From positions 35,263 to 99,262 of the forward strand of contig CANLRB010000017.1 in NCBI GenBank assembly GCA_947493455.1: 64,000 bases of DNA, in the 5' to 3' direction. This document shows, in pieces, positions 52,156 through 64,000 of this stretch (its first letter is position 1; each line of letters begins with the position of its first letter). The translations under genes were made by a program, and so were the position numbers. A model generated the notes under the pieces. The model ran no database searches, had not been told where the DNA came from, and saw only the letters and a program-made list of their open reading frames with translations. This DNA is from an uncultured Pseudoalteromonas sp. (GTDB taxonomy: Bacteria; Pseudomonadota; Gammaproteobacteria; Enterobacterales; Alteromonadaceae).

Positions 52156-55100
52156 ATGGCTTACTCTTATTCTGAAAAGAAACGTATCCGTAAGGATTTT
52201 GGTAAACGTCCACAAGTTTTGGATGTGCCTTTCCTTCTGTCGACACAGTTGGAATCGTTTAAAAAATTCTTAAGTCCGGACGCTGAAGGCAATCACGGCC
52301 TAGAAGCTGCATTCCGTTCTGTATTCCCGATCAAAAGTTATTCGGGAAATTCTGAGCTGCAATACGTAAGTTACCGTATTGGCGAGCCAGTGTTTGATGT
52401 TAAAGAATGTCAAATTCGTGGTGTGACATATTCTGCGCCATTACGCGTTAAGCTTCGCTTAGTGCTAATGGATAAAGAAGCACCAGGCACAGTTAAAGAC
52501 ATCAAAGAGCAAGAAGTATACATGGGCGAAATCCCGCTCATGACAGATACAGGTACTTTTGTTATTAATGGTACTGAGCGTGTAATCGTTTCTCAGCTAC
52601 ACCGTTCACCAGGTGTATTCTTTGATAACGACCGTGGTAAAACACACTCGTCAGGTAAAGTACTTTATAACGCACGCGTAATTCCTTACCGTGGTTCATG
52701 GTTAGATTTTGAATTTGACCCGAAAGATAACTTATTTGTTCGTATTGACCGTCGCCGTAAATTACCGGCTTCAATTATTTTACGTGCATTAGAATTCTCA
52801 ACTGAAGAAATTCTAGGTATGTTCTTTGAAACGACTTCATTTGAAGTTGTTGACGGTAAAGTAATGATGGAATTAGTTCCTGCGCGTTTGCGTGGTGAAA
52901 CTGCATCATTCGATATTAAAGATCAAGAAGGTGATGTTCTAGTTGAAGCGGGCCGTCGTATTACTGCGCGTCACATCAAGCAACTTGAAAAGAAAAACAT
53001 CACTCAATTAGAAGTTCCACATGAGTACATCATTGATCGTGTTGTTGCTAAAAACTACATCAATGAAGATACAGGTGAAATCGTTGCTGAAGCGAATGCT
53101 GAATTAACATTAGAGTTGATGGCTGAGCTTGTAAAAGCAGGGTTTACCACAATTGACACGCTTTACATCAACGACGTTGACACTGGCTCTTATATGTCAG
53201 ACACAATTCGCGTTGATTCGACGACTAACCGTCTTGAAGCGCTTGTAGAAATCTACCGCATGATGCGTCCTGGTGAGCCACCAACGCGTGATGCAGCAGA
53301 AGCATTATTTGATAATTTATTCTTTACTGAAGAGCGTTACGACCTTTCAAATGTTGGTCGTATGAAGTTCAATAGCCGTGTTGGTCACGAAGAAGGCTAC
53401 GGTAACGGTACATTAAGCAAAGAAGATATCGTTGCAGTTATGAAGGTTCTAATCGACATTCGTAACGGTAAAGGTGAAGTTGATGATATCGATCACTTAG
53501 GTAACCGTCGTATCCGTTCTGTGGGTGAAATGGCTGAAAACCAATTCCGTGTTGGTTTAGTGCGTGTAGAGCGTGCTGTACGTGAGCGTTTAAGCCTTGG
53601 TGATCTTGATGCAGTTATGCCACAAGATCTAATCAATGCTAAGCCTATTTCTGCAGCGGTTAAAGAATTCTTCGGTTCATCGCAATTATCTCAATTTATG
53701 GACCAAAACAACCCGCTTTCAGAAGTAACGCATAAGCGTCGTATTTCAGCATTAGGTCCGGGTGGTCTTACGCGTGAGCGCGCAGGCTTCGAAGTACGTG
53801 ACGTTCACGTAACTCACTACGGTCGTGTATGTCCTATCGAAACGCCGGAAGGTCCAAACATCGGTCTAATTAACTCGCTATCTACTTACGCACGTACTAA
53901 CGACTATGGTTTCTTAGAAACACCATATCGTAAAGTAATTGAAGGTGTCGTAACTGATGAAGTTGATTACCTTTCTGCAATCGAAGAAGGCCAGTTTGTA
54001 ATTGCACAGGCGAACGCAAACTTAACTGACGAAAATCGTTTTGTTGATGAGCAAATTCCATGTCGTCACAAAGGTGAATCAACCTTTATGCCAAGTGACA
54101 ACATTCAATATATGGATGTATCACCACAACAGGTTATCTCAGTTGCTGCAGCATTGATTCCATTCCTAGAGCACGATGATGCGAACCGTGCATTGATGGG
54201 ATCGAACATGCAACGTCAAGCAGTCCCAACATTGCGTGCTGATAAGCCGCTGGTTGGTACAGGTATCGAGCGTACACTTGCTAAAGATTCAGGTGTAACG
54301 ATTGTTGCTAAGCGTGGCGGTGTGGTTGATTACGCAGATGCGAGCCGTATCGTTGTAAACGTAAATGAAGATGAGCGTATTCCAGGTGAAGCGGGTATCG
54401 ACATTTATAACCTAACTAAATACACCCGTTCAAACCAAAACACATGTATCAACCAAAAGCCTACGTGCATGGTTGGTGAGCCGGTAACGCGCGGTGATGT
54501 ATTAGCAGATGGCCCTTCAACTGATTTAGGTGACTTAGCACTTGGTCAAAACCTTCGCGTGGCATTCATGCCATGGAATGGTTATAACTTTGAGGATTCA
54601 ATCCTTTTATCTGAGCGTGTAGTACAAGAAGACCGTTTAACAACGATCCACATTCAAGAACTACAATGTATTGCTCGTGATACTAAGCTAGGTCCAGAAG
54701 AAATTACAGCTGATATTCCAAATGTAGGTGAATCTGCACTTGGTAAATTAGATGAATCAGGCGTTGTTTATATTGGTGCTGAAGTTAAAGGCGGCGATAT
54801 CCTAGTAGGTAAAGTAACTCCGAAAGGTGAAACACAACTGACTCCTGAAGAAAAGCTACTACGTGCTATCTTCGGTGAGAAAGCGTCTGACGTTAAAGAC
54901 AGCTCATTACGTGTACCAAACTCAGTATCGGGTACCGTAATCGACGTTCAAGTATTTACTCGCGATGGTGTTGAGAAAGACAAGCGCGCACTTGAAATTG
55001 AAGAAATGCAAGTTCGTGAAGCGAAGAAAGACTTCAACGAAGAGTTCCGCATTCTTGAAGAAGGCGTATTAAGCCGTGCTCGTAAGTTACTTACAACAGC

Positions 55101-56181
55101 TGGTCTTGACGAAGCGACTGTTGCTACATTGTCTGCTGACAAGTTATTAACGCAAAGCCTTGCTGATGAAGCGCAACAAGCTGAATTAGAGCAATTAGCT
55201 GCACAATATGATGAGTTAAAAGCTGACTACGATAAGCGTTTTGAAACGAAGCGTCGTAAGATCACACAAGGTGACGACTTAGCACCGGGTGTTCTTAAGA
55301 TTGTTAAAGTTTACTTAGCTGTTAAGCGTCGCATCCAGCCGGGTGATAAGATGGCGGGTCGTCACGGTAACAAGGGTGTTATCTCGACAATCGTACCAGT
55401 AGAAGATATGCCTTACGATGAAAAAGGTCGTACAGTGGATATCGTACTTAACCCACTAGGTGTACCTTCACGTATGAACATCGGTCAGATCTTAGAGACG
55501 CATATGGGTCTTGCAGCTCGTGGTATCGGTGAACGTTTAGAAGATATGATCAAAGAGCAGCGTGAATTACACGAATTACGTGAATTCATCGCGAAAGCAT
55601 ATGCATTAGGTGACTGTCGTCAAAAAGTTGATATTGCTAGCTTCTCTGACGATGAAATTCGTCGCTTAGCTGACAACCTTAAAGGTGGTTTACCAATTGC
55701 GACTCCAGCATTTGATGGTGCAAAAGAAAGCGAAATCAAAGAACTACTTGAACTTGGTGGTTACCCGTCAAGTGGTCAGGTAACGCTGTATGACGGTCGT
55801 ACTGGTGATGAGTTTGAGCGTAAGGTAACAGTTGGTTACATGTACATGCTGAAACTAAACCACTTAGTTGATGACAAGATGCACGCGCGTTCAACTGGTT
55901 CATACAGCCTAGTAACTCAGCAACCACTTGGTGGTAAAGCTCAGTTCGGTGGTCAGCGTTTCGGTGAGATGGAAGTATGGGCACTTGAAGCATATGGTGC
56001 TGCATATACCCTACAAGAAATGCTTACAGTTAAGTCGGATGACGTTAACGGTCGTACTAAGATGTATAAGAACATCGTAGACGGTAACCACAAGATGGAA
56101 CCTGGTATGCCAGAATCGTTCAACGTATTGTTGAAAGAGATTCGCTCGCTAGGTATTAACATCGAGCTGGAAGAAGAATAA
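52156..56181 (+). CDS. rpoB: RNA polymerase subunit beta
   Basis: 1341 aa, full length. The rifampicin-region core ([39 protein letters not shown]) is wild-type-like, with the usual Gln, Asp, His, Arg and Ser positions. The C-terminus [11 protein letters not shown] is typical. Start after GGAACCCC. Confidence 0.99.
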   Translation: MAYSYSEKKRIRKDFGKRPQVLDVPFLLSTQLESFKKFLSPDAEGNHGLEAAFRSVFPIKSYSGNSELQYVSYRIGEPVFDVKECQIRGVTYSAPLRVKLRLVLMDKEAPGTVKDIKEQEVYMGEIPLMTDTGTFVINGTERVIVSQLHRSPGVFFDNDRGKTHSSGKVLYNARVIPYRGSWLDFEFDPKDNLFVRIDRRRKLPASIILRALEFSTEEILGMFFETTSFEVVDGKVMMELVPARLRGETASFDIKDQEGDVLVEAGRRITARHIKQLEKKNITQLEVPHEYIIDRVVAKNYINEDTGEIVAEANAELTLELMAELVKAGFTTIDTLYINDVDTGSYMSDTIRVDSTTNRLEALVEIYRMMRPGEPPTRDAAEALFDNLFFTEERYDLSNVGRMKFNSRVGHEEGYGNGTLSKEDIVAVMKVLIDIRNGKGEVDDIDHLGNRRIRSVGEMAENQFRVGLVRVERAVRERLSLGDLDAVMPQDLINAKPISAAVKEFFGSSQLSQFMDQNNPLSEVTHKRRISALGPGGLTRERAGFEVRDVHVTHYGRVCPIETPEGPNIGLINSLSTYARTNDYGFLETPYRKVIEGVVTDEVDYLSAIEEGQFVIAQANANLTDENRFVDEQIPCRHKGESTFMPSDNIQYMDVSPQQVISVAAALIPFLEHDDANRALMGSNMQRQAVPTLRADKPLVGTGIERTLAKDSGVTIVAKRGGVVDYADASRIVVNVNEDERIPGEAGIDIYNLTKYTRSNQNTCINQKPTCMVGEPVTRGDVLADGPSTDLGDLALGQNLRVAFMPWNGYNFEDSILLSERVVQEDRLTTIHIQELQCIARDTKLGPEEITADIPNVGESALGKLDESGVVYIGAEVKGGDILVGKVTPKGETQLTPEEKLLRAIFGEKASDVKDSSLRVPNSVSGTVIDVQVFTRDGVEKDKRALEIEEMQVREAKKDFNEEFRILEEGVLSRARKLLTTAGLDEATVATLSADKLLTQSLADEAQQAELEQLAAQYDELKADYDKRFETKRRKITQGDDLAPGVLKIVKVYLAVKRRIQPGDKMAGRHGNKGVISTIVPVEDMPYDEKGRTVDIVLNPLGVPSRMNIGQILETHMGLAARGIGERLEDMIKEQRELHELREFIAKAYALGDCRQKVDIASFSDDEIRRLADNLKGGLPIATPAFDGAKESEIKELLELGGYPSSGQVTLYDGRTGDEFERKVTVGYMYMLKLNHLVDDKMHARSTGSYSLVTQQPLGGKAQFGGQRFGEMEVWALEAYGAAYTLQEMLTVKSDDVNGRTKMYKNIVDGNHKMEPGMPESFNVLLKEIRSLGINIELEEE

Positions 56182-56283
56182 GCCGATTAGGTACTTAGCA
56201 TAGTTTGCTGAGTACCTTTCGCGAACGAATAGATGGGGTAATTAATATTGCCCCCAAGATTAACCTCCATTAGGAGAGCTAAG

Positions 56284-59200
56284 GTGAAAGACTTACTTAA
56301 GTTTCTGAAGCAACAAAACAAGACCGAAGAGTTTGATGCAATCCGCATCGGTCTAGCTTCACCAGATATGGTACGTTCATGGTCATATGGTGAGGTAAAG
56401 AAACCTGAGACAATCAACTACCGTACTTTCAAGCCTGAGCGCGACGGCTTATTCTGTGCTCGTATTTTCGGCCCAGTGAAAGACTATGAGTGTTTATGTG
56501 GTAAATATAAGCGCTTAAAGCACCGTGGTGTAATTTGTGAAAAATGTGGCGTAGAAGTTACTTTAACTAAAGTACGTCGTGACCGTATGGGTCACATTGA
56601 ATTGGCAAGCCCAGTTGCGCACATTTGGTTCCTAAAATCACTTCCGTCACGTATCGGCTTAATGCTTGATATGACACTTCGTGATATCGAACGTGTTCTT
56701 TATTTTGAATCATTTGTTGTTACCGAGCCAGGTATGACAACACTTGAGCGTGGTCAACTACTAGGTGAAGAAGAATACCTAGATGCATTAGAAGAGCATG
56801 GTGATGAGTTTGAAGCTAAAATGGGTGCAGAAGCTGTACTTGATTTACTTCGCGACCTAGATCTAGGTCAGCTTATTGCTGAAATGCGTGAAGAGTTACC
56901 AACAATTAACTCTGAAACTAAGCGTAAGAAGATCACTAAACGTCTTAAGCTTATGGAATCATTCCACCAGTCAGGTAATAACCCTGAGTGGATGATCATG
57001 ACAGTGTTACCGGTTCTTCCACCAGATCTTCGTCCTCTAGTTCCACTAGATGGCGGTCGTTTTGCAACGTCTGATCTGAACGACTTATACCGTCGTGTTA
57101 TTAACCGTAACAACCGTCTTAAGCGTCTATTAGACCTAGCGGCACCAGACATCATCGTACGTAACGAAAAGCGTATGTTACAAGAGTCTGTTGATGCGCT
57201 ATTAGATAACGGTCGTCGTGGTCGTGCAATCACTGGTTCAAACAAGCGTCCACTTAAGTCGCTTGCAGACATGATTAAGGGTAAGCAAGGTCGTTTCCGT
57301 CAAAACCTTCTAGGTAAGCGTGTTGACTACTCAGGCCGTTCTGTAATCACAGTAGGTCCTACTCTTAAATTACACCAGTGTGGTCTACCTAAGAAAATGG
57401 CACTTGAGCTATTCAAGCCATTTATCTACGGTAAATTAGAACTTCGTGGCATGGCGACAACCATTAAAGCTGCGAAGAAAATGGTAGAGCGCGAAGTACC
57501 GGAAGTATGGGATATCCTTGACGAAGTAATTCGTGAACACCCAGTATTACTTAACCGTGCACCAACACTTCACCGTTTGGGTATCCAAGCATTCGAACCA
57601 GTACTAATCGAAGGTAAAGCGATTCACCTTCACCCGTTAGTATGTGCGGCTTATAACGCCGACTTCGATGGTGACCAAATGGCGGTACACGTACCGTTAA
57701 CATTAGAAGCGCAGCTAGAAGCTCGTGCGCTAATGATGTCTACTAACAACATTCTATCTCCAGCGAATGGTGAACCAATCATCGTTCCTTCGCAGGACGT
57801 TGTACTAGGTCTTTACTACATGACGCGCGATCGCATCAATGCGAAAGGCGAAGGTTTAGTATTAAAAGATCCTAAAGAAGCAGAAAAAGCATACCGTACT
57901 GGCGAAGCTGAACTACATGCTCGCGTAAAAGTACGTATGACAGAAACTGTGATTGACGAAGAAGGTAATCGCAGCGAATTAACTCACCTTGTTGATACAA
58001 CTGTGGGTCGTGCGATTTTCTCACTTATTATGCCGGAAGGCTTACCATTCGAGCTTGTTAATAAAGCGCTAGGTAAAAAGCAAATCTCTGGTCTACTAAA
58101 TGAGTGTTACCGTCGCCTAGGTCTGAAAGATACCGTTATCTTTGCCGACCAAGTTATGTACACAGGTTTCCATTACGCGATGAAGTCAGGTGTTTCTATC
58201 GGTATTAACGATATGGAAATTCCACCTGTTAAAGCTGAAATCATCGACGCTGCAGAAGCGGAAGTAAATGAAATTAACCAACAGTTCCAATCAGGTCTTG
58301 TAACTGCGGGTGAAAAGTACAACAAAGTAATCGATATCTGGTCACGTGTTAACGAAAACTTATCACGCGAAATGATGGCGAACTTATCGAAAGACACTGT
58401 AGTAAATGCTGAAGGTGTTGAAGAAGAGCAAGACTCGTTCAACTCGGTGTTTATGATGGCCGACTCAGGTGCACGTGGTAGTGCAGCTCAGATTCGTCAG
58501 CTAGCGGGTATGCGTGGTCTAATGGCACGTCCAGATGGTTCAATCATCGAGACGCCAATCACAGCAAACTTCCGTGAAGGCCTAAACGTACTGCAGTACT
58601 TCATCTCAACCCACGGTGCGCGTAAAGGTCTTGCCGATACAGCACTTAAAACAGCAAACTCGGGTTACTTAACACGTCGTCTCGTAGACGTTGCTCAAGA
58701 TTTGGTAATCAACGAAACAGACTGTGGCACTGAAGATGGTCTAACGATGAAGCCGCTTATTGAAGGTGGTGACGTTGTAGAGCCGCTACGCGAGCGTGTA
58801 TTAGGTCGTGTAGTTGCAGAAGATGTAGTTAAGCCAGGTACGAGCGAAGTGCTTGTAGAACGTAACATCATGCTTGACGAAAAACTGTGTGACCTTTTAG
58901 AAGAGAACTCAGTCGACGAAGTACGTGTACGCTCAGTAATCACTTGTAATAATGACTTCGGTGTATGTGCTAAGTGTTACGGTCGTGACCTTGCTCGTGG
59001 CCACCTGATTAACGCAGGTGAGTCAGTGGGTGTTATCGCTGCTCAGTCAATCGGTGAGCCAGGTACACAGCTTACGATGCGTACATTCCACATCGGTGGT
59101 GCGGCATCAAGAGCGTCAGCAGAGAACAGCGTTCAAGTTAAAAACAATGGTAGCCTGAAGCTACATAACGCTAAGTATGTAATCAATGCTGACGGTAAGA

Positions 59201-60456
59201 TTGTTATTACTTCTCGTTCGACTGAAATCACAGTAATCGATGAGCAAGGCCGTGAGAAAGAGCGTTATAAAGTACCTTACGGTGCGGTTCTTTCAGTACA
59301 AGACGGTGCTGAGGTTGCTGGTAACGATATCGTAGCTACGTGGGACCCGCATAGTCACCCAATTATTGTTGAACATGAGTCTAAAGTTCAGTTCAGCGAT
59401 ATTGATGATTCAAATATCGAATCTCAAACTGATGAGCTGACAGGTCTTACGCGTATGGTTGTTAAAGACCTTGCGAAAGTTAACGCGAAAGAGCCTAAAC
59501 TAATCATCGAAAACGATGAGCGCGGTTTACAAGAAATCCGTTTACCTTCATTCACTACGATTGAAGTAACAGATGGTGCAACGGTAACTGCAGGTGCTGT
59601 TCTTGCGCGTATTCCGCAAGAAGGTTCTAAGACTCGTGATATCACCGGTGGTCTACCGCGTGTTGCTGACTTATTCGAAGCGCGTAAGCCAAAAGATCCA
59701 GCAATTCTTGCGGAAATCACAGGTACAGTTAGTTTCGGTAAAGAAACAAAAGGCAAGAAGCGTCTTGTCATAACACCACCAGAAGGTGATGCGTACGAAG
59801 AGATGATCCCGAAATGGCGTCAACTTAACGTGTTTGAAGGTGAATCAGTATCTAAAGGTGAAGTTATTGCTGATGGTCCTGAATCTCCGCATGACATCTT
59901 ACGTCTACGTGGTGTAACTGATGTTGCTAACTACATCGTAAACGAAGTACAAGAAGTATATCGTTTACAAGGTGTAAAGATTAACGATAAGCACATCGAA
60001 ACAATTATTCGTCAAATGATCCGTAAGTGTATCATTCTTGACGGCGGTGACACTGAATTCCTAGCTGGTGAGCAGGTTGAAGTTTCGCGTGTTAACATTG
60101 CTAACCGTGAAATCGAAACACAAGGCAAGATCCCTGCTAAGTATGAAATCCAATTAATGGGTATCACGAAAGCGTCACTTGCAACAGAATCTTTCATTTC
60201 AGCTGCATCATTCCAAGAAACAACTCGTGTTCTTACAGATGCTGCCGTAAATGGTAAGAGCGATGAATTACGTGGTCTGAAAGAAAACGTAATTGTTGGT
60301 CGACTAATTCCTGCTGGTACTGGTTTTGCGTACCACCAAGAGCGTATCAACCGTCGCAAACAAGAGGTAGTTGAAGAGCAAACAGTAAGTGTAGATGAGG
60401 CATCTCAAGCACTAACTGATGCACTAAATGCAAATATCTCAGGTGAGCAAGAGTAA
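56284..60456 (+). CDS. rpoC: RNA polymerase subunit beta'
   Basis: 1390 aa from the GTG at 56284, matching the Escherichia coli N-terminus ([19 protein letters not shown]) and preceded by AGGAGAGC; the frame opens earlier at a TTG at 56248. Zinc site 1 ([20 protein letters not shown]), the catalytic [14 protein letters not shown] and zinc site 2 ([21 protein letters not shown]) are intact. Followed by two hairpins. Confidence 0.99.
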   Translation: MKDLLKFLKQQNKTEEFDAIRIGLASPDMVRSWSYGEVKKPETINYRTFKPERDGLFCARIFGPVKDYECLCGKYKRLKHRGVICEKCGVEVTLTKVRRDRMGHIELASPVAHIWFLKSLPSRIGLMLDMTLRDIERVLYFESFVVTEPGMTTLERGQLLGEEEYLDALEEHGDEFEAKMGAEAVLDLLRDLDLGQLIAEMREELPTINSETKRKKITKRLKLMESFHQSGNNPEWMIMTVLPVLPPDLRPLVPLDGGRFATSDLNDLYRRVINRNNRLKRLLDLAAPDIIVRNEKRMLQESVDALLDNGRRGRAITGSNKRPLKSLADMIKGKQGRFRQNLLGKRVDYSGRSVITVGPTLKLHQCGLPKKMALELFKPFIYGKLELRGMATTIKAAKKMVEREVPEVWDILDEVIREHPVLLNRAPTLHRLGIQAFEPVLIEGKAIHLHPLVCAAYNADFDGDQMAVHVPLTLEAQLEARALMMSTNNILSPANGEPIIVPSQDVVLGLYYMTRDRINAKGEGLVLKDPKEAEKAYRTGEAELHARVKVRMTETVIDEEGNRSELTHLVDTTVGRAIFSLIMPEGLPFELVNKALGKKQISGLLNECYRRLGLKDTVIFADQVMYTGFHYAMKSGVSIGINDMEIPPVKAEIIDAAEAEVNEINQQFQSGLVTAGEKYNKVIDIWSRVNENLSREMMANLSKDTVVNAEGVEEEQDSFNSVFMMADSGARGSAAQIRQLAGMRGLMARPDGSIIETPITANFREGLNVLQYFISTHGARKGLADTALKTANSGYLTRRLVDVAQDLVINETDCGTEDGLTMKPLIEGGDVVEPLRERVLGRVVAEDVVKPGTSEVLVERNIMLDEKLCDLLEENSVDEVRVRSVITCNNDFGVCAKCYGRDLARGHLINAGESVGVIAAQSIGEPGTQLTMRTFHIGGAASRASAENSVQVKNNGSLKLHNAKYVINADGKIVITSRSTEITVIDEQGREKERYKVPYGAVLSVQDGAEVAGNDIVATWDPHSHPIIVEHESKVQFSDIDDSNIESQTDELTGLTRMVVKDLAKVNAKEPKLIIENDERGLQEIRLPSFTTIEVTDGATVTAGAVLARIPQEGSKTRDITGGLPRVADLFEARKPKDPAILAEITGTVSFGKETKGKKRLVITPPEGDAYEEMIPKWRQLNVFEGESVSKGEVIADGPESPHDILRLRGVTDVANYIVNEVQEVYRLQGVKINDKHIETIIRQMIRKCIILDGGDTEFLAGEQVEVSRVNIANREIETQGKIPAKYEIQLMGITKASLATESFISAASFQETTRVLTDAAVNGKSDELRGLKENVIVGRLIPAGTGFAYHQERINRRKQEVVEEQTVSVDEASQALTDALNANISGEQE

Positions 60457-60477
60457 TACTTTGCCATCAAATAACCT

Positions 60478-60507
60478 GTGTATAAGCGAATTTATTTGCT
60501 TATACAC
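60478..60507 (+). terminator. Hairpin downstream of rpoC
   Basis: GTGTATAAGC (60478-60487) and GCTTATACAC (60498-60507) form a 10-bp perfect stem with a 10-base loop. The T tract is weak, so it may be an mRNA stabiliser or processing site. Confidence 0.6.
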
Positions 60508-60547
60508 ACGGTTTATGTTGACAGGTTAAACTTTGCTCATTAAAATT

Positions 60548-60590
60548 CCGCCACCCTTTTGCTCTGCTGAGTAAAAGGGCGGATTTTTTT
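60548..60590 (+). terminator. Rho-independent terminator between rpoC and rpsL
   Basis: CCGCCACCCTTTT and AAAAGGGCGG pair with one bulge, followed by ATTTTTTT. It separates the beta operon from the str operon. Confidence 0.88.
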
Positions 60591-60625
60591 CAGTAGTTTA
60601 GTTTTAATTTATTAGGAGCTATTTA

Positions 60626-61000
60626 ATGGCAACTATCAACCAGCTAGTACGTAAGCCACGTCGTAGCAAGGTAACTAAAAGCAACTCTGCGGCACTTAAA
60701 GCGTGTCCACAGAAGCGCGGCGTATGTACTCGTGTATATACAACAACACCTAAGAAACCAAACTCAGCTCTACGTAAAGTAGCGCGTGTTCGTTTAACGA
60801 ACGGTTTCGAAGTAACTTCATACATCGGTGGTGAAGGTCACAACCTTCAAGAGCACAGTGTTATTCTTATCCGTGGTGGTCGTGTTAAAGACTTACCAGG
60901 TGTACGTTTCCACACTGTTCGCGGTGCACTTGACTGTGCAGGCGTAAGCGATCGTCGTCAAGGTCGTTCTAAGTACGGTGCTAAACGCCCTAAGGGCTAA
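60626..61000 (+). CDS. rpsL: 30S ribosomal protein S12
   Basis: 124 aa. The streptomycin-region residues are wild type ([17 protein letters not shown] with Lys at the usual first site, and [11 protein letters not shown] with the second Lys). It is part of the decoding centre. First gene of the str operon. Confidence 0.99.
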   Translation: MATINQLVRKPRRSKVTKSNSAALKACPQKRGVCTRVYTTTPKKPNSALRKVARVRLTNGFEVTSYIGGEGHNLQEHSVILIRGGRVKDLPGVRFHTVRGALDCAGVSDRRQGRSKYGAKRPKG

Positions 61001-61070
61001 TGGTTCTCCGTTAGTAAGGCCAAGCACTTAAGTTTTAAATAATATATTGTTTTGGGAGTCGCTGAAGTAA

Positions 61071-61571
<501 letters not shown>

Positions 61572-61598
61572 TCGGCTCTTAATTTTTAAGAGGATATT

Positions 61599-63716
61599 AT
61601 GGCACGTACAACTCCAATCGAGCGTTATCGCAACATAGGTATTTGTGCCCACGTAGATGCGGGTAAAACCACTACTACCGAGCGTGTCCTTTTCTACACC
61701 GGTCTTAGTCATAAGATCGGTGAAGTTCACGACGGTGCCGCAACTATGGACTGGATGGAGCAAGAGCAAGAACGTGGTATCACGATCACTTCTGCTGCAA
61801 CCACGTGTTTCTGGAAAGGTATGGACGCTCAGTTCCAAGACCATCGTATCAATATTATTGATACACCAGGACACGTAGACTTCACTATCGAAGTAGAGCG
61901 TTCATTGCGTGTACTTGATGGTGCAGTGGTTGTTCTTTGTGCTTCATCTGGTGTTCAGCCGCAAACCGAAACGGTTTGGCGTCAAGCTGACAAATATGAA
62001 GTTCCACGTATGATCTTTGTTAACAAAATGGATCGTATGGGAGCTGATTTCTTGATGGTTGTTGACCAAGTTAAAAATCGCTTGGGTGCAACACCTGTTC
62101 CAATTCAACTTGCTATTGGTGCTGAAGACGAGTTTAAAGGCGTCGTCGATCTTATTAAGATGAAAGCAATTAACTGGTCTGAAGATGACCAGGGTATGAG
62201 TTTCACTTATGAAGATATTCCAGCTGACCTTCAAGACCTTGCTGAAGAATGGCATGCTCATTTAGTTGAGACTGCTGCGGAAGCAACTGAAGAGTTGATG
62301 GATAAGTACCTAGAAGATGGTGAATTAAGCGAAGAAGAAATCAAAGCTGCAATTCGTCAACGTACACTCGCGAACGAAATCGTTCCGATGACTTGTGGTT
62401 CAGCCTTTAAAAATAAAGGCGTACAAGCAGTACTAGACGCAGTGATTGAATTTATGCCTTCACCAACTGAAGTTAAGCAGATCCAAGGTGTTTTAGACGA
62501 CGGCGAGACAGAAGAAGAACGTCCTGCTGATGATAACGCACCGTTTTCGGCACTTGCATTTAAAATTGCAACAGACCCGTTTGTAGGAACCTTAACTTTC
62601 TTCCGTGTTTACTCGGGTGTTGTAGCAACAGGTGATACTGTTTATAACCCTGTAAAAGGTAAACGCGAGCGTTTCGGACGTATCGTGCAAATGCACTCAA
62701 ATGATCGTCAAGAAATAAAAGAAGTTCGCGCTGGCGACATTGCGGCAGCGATTGGTCTTAAAGATGTCACAACAGGTGACACATTATGTTCAACTGAATC
62801 TCACATTACACTAGAGCGAATGGAGTTTCCTGAGCCAGTAATCTCAGTTGCAGTTGAGCCTCGTACCAAAGCTGACCAAGAAAAAATGGGTATCGCGTTA
62901 GGTAAACTAGCGGCAGAAGATCCGTCTTTCCGTGTCGAAACAGATGAAGAATCAGGCCAGACCATCATTTCAGGAATGGGTGAACTTCACTTAGATATTA
63001 TCGTTGATCGTATGAAACGTGAATTCAGCGTTGAATGTAACGTTGGTAAACCACAAGTAGCGTACAGAGAGACTATTCGTTCGGCTGTTGAAGTTGAAGG
63101 GAAGTTTGTACGTCAATCTGGTGGTCGCGGACAATATGGTCACGTATGGCTGAAACTTGAGCCGATGGACTTTGAAGGTGAAGATGCTGATTCATACGAA
63201 TTCGTAAATGAAATCGTAGGTGGTGTTATCCCTAAAGAGTATATCCCTGCAGTAGATAAAGGTATCCAAGAGCAAATGACCAACGGTGTGCTTGGCGGAT
63301 TCCCTGTTTTAGGTGTTAAAGCGACGCTATTTGATGGTTCATTCCATGATGTAGACTCGAATGAAATGGCATTTAAAATTGCAGGCTCTATGGGCTTCAA
63401 AAAAGGTGCGCTTGAAGCGAACCCAGCTTTATTAGAACCAGTTATGAAGGTTGAAGTCATCACTCCAGAATCAAATATGGGTGATGTCGTTGGCGACTTA
63501 AACCGTCGTCGCGGTATGATCGAAGGCATGGACGAAGCGCCAGGTGGTCTTAAGCAAGTTAACGCACAAGTGCCGCTTGCTGAGATGTTCGGTTATGCAA
63601 CAGACCTTCGTTCGGCAACACAAGGCCGTGCTTCATACTCTATGGAGTTCTTGAAGTACAATGAAGCGCCTAATAGTGTTGCAGACGCAATAATTGCAGC
63701 TCGCGCTGTTAAGTAA
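61599..63716 (+). CDS. fusA: Elongation factor G
   Basis: 705 aa. The GTPase motifs are AHVDAGKTT, the switch with [19 protein letters not shown] and NKMD. Domains II to V follow with the usual end. Ribosome translocase. Length fits the main EF-G of gammaproteobacteria. Confidence 0.99.
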   Translation: MARTTPIERYRNIGICAHVDAGKTTTTERVLFYTGLSHKIGEVHDGAATMDWMEQEQERGITITSAATTCFWKGMDAQFQDHRINIIDTPGHVDFTIEVERSLRVLDGAVVVLCASSGVQPQTETVWRQADKYEVPRMIFVNKMDRMGADFLMVVDQVKNRLGATPVPIQLAIGAEDEFKGVVDLIKMKAINWSEDDQGMSFTYEDIPADLQDLAEEWHAHLVETAAEATEELMDKYLEDGELSEEEIKAAIRQRTLANEIVPMTCGSAFKNKGVQAVLDAVIEFMPSPTEVKQIQGVLDDGETEEERPADDNAPFSALAFKIATDPFVGTLTFFRVYSGVVATGDTVYNPVKGKRERFGRIVQMHSNDRQEIKEVRAGDIAAAIGLKDVTTGDTLCSTESHITLERMEFPEPVISVAVEPRTKADQEKMGIALGKLAAEDPSFRVETDEESGQTIISGMGELHLDIIVDRMKREFSVECNVGKPQVAYRETIRSAVEVEGKFVRQSGGRGQYGHVWLKLEPMDFEGEDADSYEFVNEIVGGVIPKEYIPAVDKGIQEQMTNGVLGGFPVLGVKATLFDGSFHDVDSNEMAFKIAGSMGFKKGALEANPALLEPVMKVEVITPESNMGDVVGDLNRRRGMIEGMDEAPGGLKQVNAQVPLAEMFGYATDLRSATQGRASYSMEFLKYNEAPNSVADAIIAARAVK

Positions 63717-63776
63717 TTTTAGTTCGGTCCGGTCTCAAAAGGGTCGGACTTTAATTTCTTTATAGGAATTTTAAAA

Positions 63777-64000
63777 ATGGCAAAAGAAAAGTTTGAACGT
63801 TCGAAACCGCACGTAAACGTAGGTACAATCGGCCACGTTGACCACGGTAAAACTACACTAACTGCAGCAATTACTAACGTACTTGCTAAAGTATACGGCG
63901 GTGAAGCAAAAGACTTCTCTGCAATCGATAACGCTCCAGAAGAGCGCGAGCGTGGTATCACAATCGCTACTTCTCACGTAGAGTACGATACTCCAACTCG
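63777..64000 (+). CDS. tuf: Elongation factor Tu, 5' part (cut by window edge)
   Basis: 74 complete codons before the edge. The start is at 63777 after [27 protein letters not shown] and the GTPase motif GHVDHGKTT, followed by [17 protein letters not shown], are diagnostic. The gene continues out of the window. Confidence 0.98.
   Translation, partial: MAKEKFERSKPHVNVGTIGHVDHGKTTLTAAITNVLAKVYGGEAKDFSAIDNAPEERERGITIATSHVEYDTPT

Noticed and set aside
54948-59771. Several minus-strand frames within rpoB and rpoC
   Set aside because: They are antisense shadows caused by strong codon bias in these highly expressed genes.
52156-61000. Antibiotic-resistance changes in rpoB or rpsL
   Set aside because: Key residues in the rifampicin region of RpoB and the two streptomycin-site lysines of RpsL look wild type.

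Overview
The window is a 64 kb piece of a gammaproteobacterial chromosome, most likely a marine member of the Alteromonadales close to Pseudoalteromonas. This rests on the housekeeping proteins (RpoB, RpoC, RpsL, RplL), the yheS/yheT/yheU/yheV/slyX/fkpA neighbourhood, the tRNA-Trp-secE-nusG-rplKAJL-rpoBC-rpsLG-fusA-tuf order, two methyl-accepting chemotaxis proteins and the AT-leaning base composition. No species is claimed.

Layout. (1) 1-4.0 kb, minus strand: a photo-oxidative stress operon in the order ECF sigma factor, ChrR-like zinc/cupin anti-sigma, YbgA-like protein, DNA photolyase, NTF2-like protein (cut by the window edge). A near-consensus RpoE/ChrR-type promoter lies just upstream. 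(2) 4.0-15.7 kb: host genes for a LON-domain protein, a GAF-GGDEF cyclase, a small chemoreceptor-like protein coupled to a di-iron metallo-beta-lactamase-fold protein, an HBM-type chemoreceptor, a VOC protein, an SDR enzyme, a LemA/M48 peptidase pair and small secreted proteins. (3) 15.7-34.4 kb: a gene for a dimeric (all-alpha) dUTPase is split in two by an element of about 18 kb. The element ends in a four-gene minus-strand operon encoding three large tyrosine-recombinase-type proteins and a small basic coiled-coil protein. This is the ginABCD hallmark of GInt islands. Its other end carries a complete trimeric dUTPase gene of a different fold. Joining the host flanks across a 6-bp junction restores an open dUTPase frame of 206 codons. 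The cargo includes a WYL-regulated Mrr-like nuclease operon, an ATGA-coupled HNH nuclease / unknown / minimal nucleotidyltransferase operon, an MbcA/ParS-like protein with a tyrosine-phosphatase-like protein, an HTH regulator with twin palindromic operators, and several unrecognised proteins. It looks like a defence or conflict cargo.

(4) 34.4-36.6 kb: yrfG, nudE and cysQ. (5) 36.6-37.5 kb: two intact initiator tRNA genes, one decayed copy before them, and a tandem array of four 132-bp units after them, each keeping only the 3' part of the tRNA. (6) 37.7-47.9 kb: a second chemoreceptor, a Cys-rich secreted protein, a membrane dipeptidase, the yheU-yheT-DUF3149-TIGR02444-yheS block, yheV, slyX with a WD40 lipoprotein, and fkpA. 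(7) 48.1 kb to the end: tRNA-Trp, secE, nusG, rplK, rplA, rplJ, rplL, rpoB, rpoC, rpsL, rpsG, fusA and the start of tuf, with recognisable terminators and leader regions.

The main point of interest is the island. It appears to destroy a host nucleotide-pool enzyme by inserting into its coding sequence and to bring a non-homologous enzyme of the same activity at its own edge. It also carries at least two compact multigene nuclease operons that I cannot match to a named defence system.
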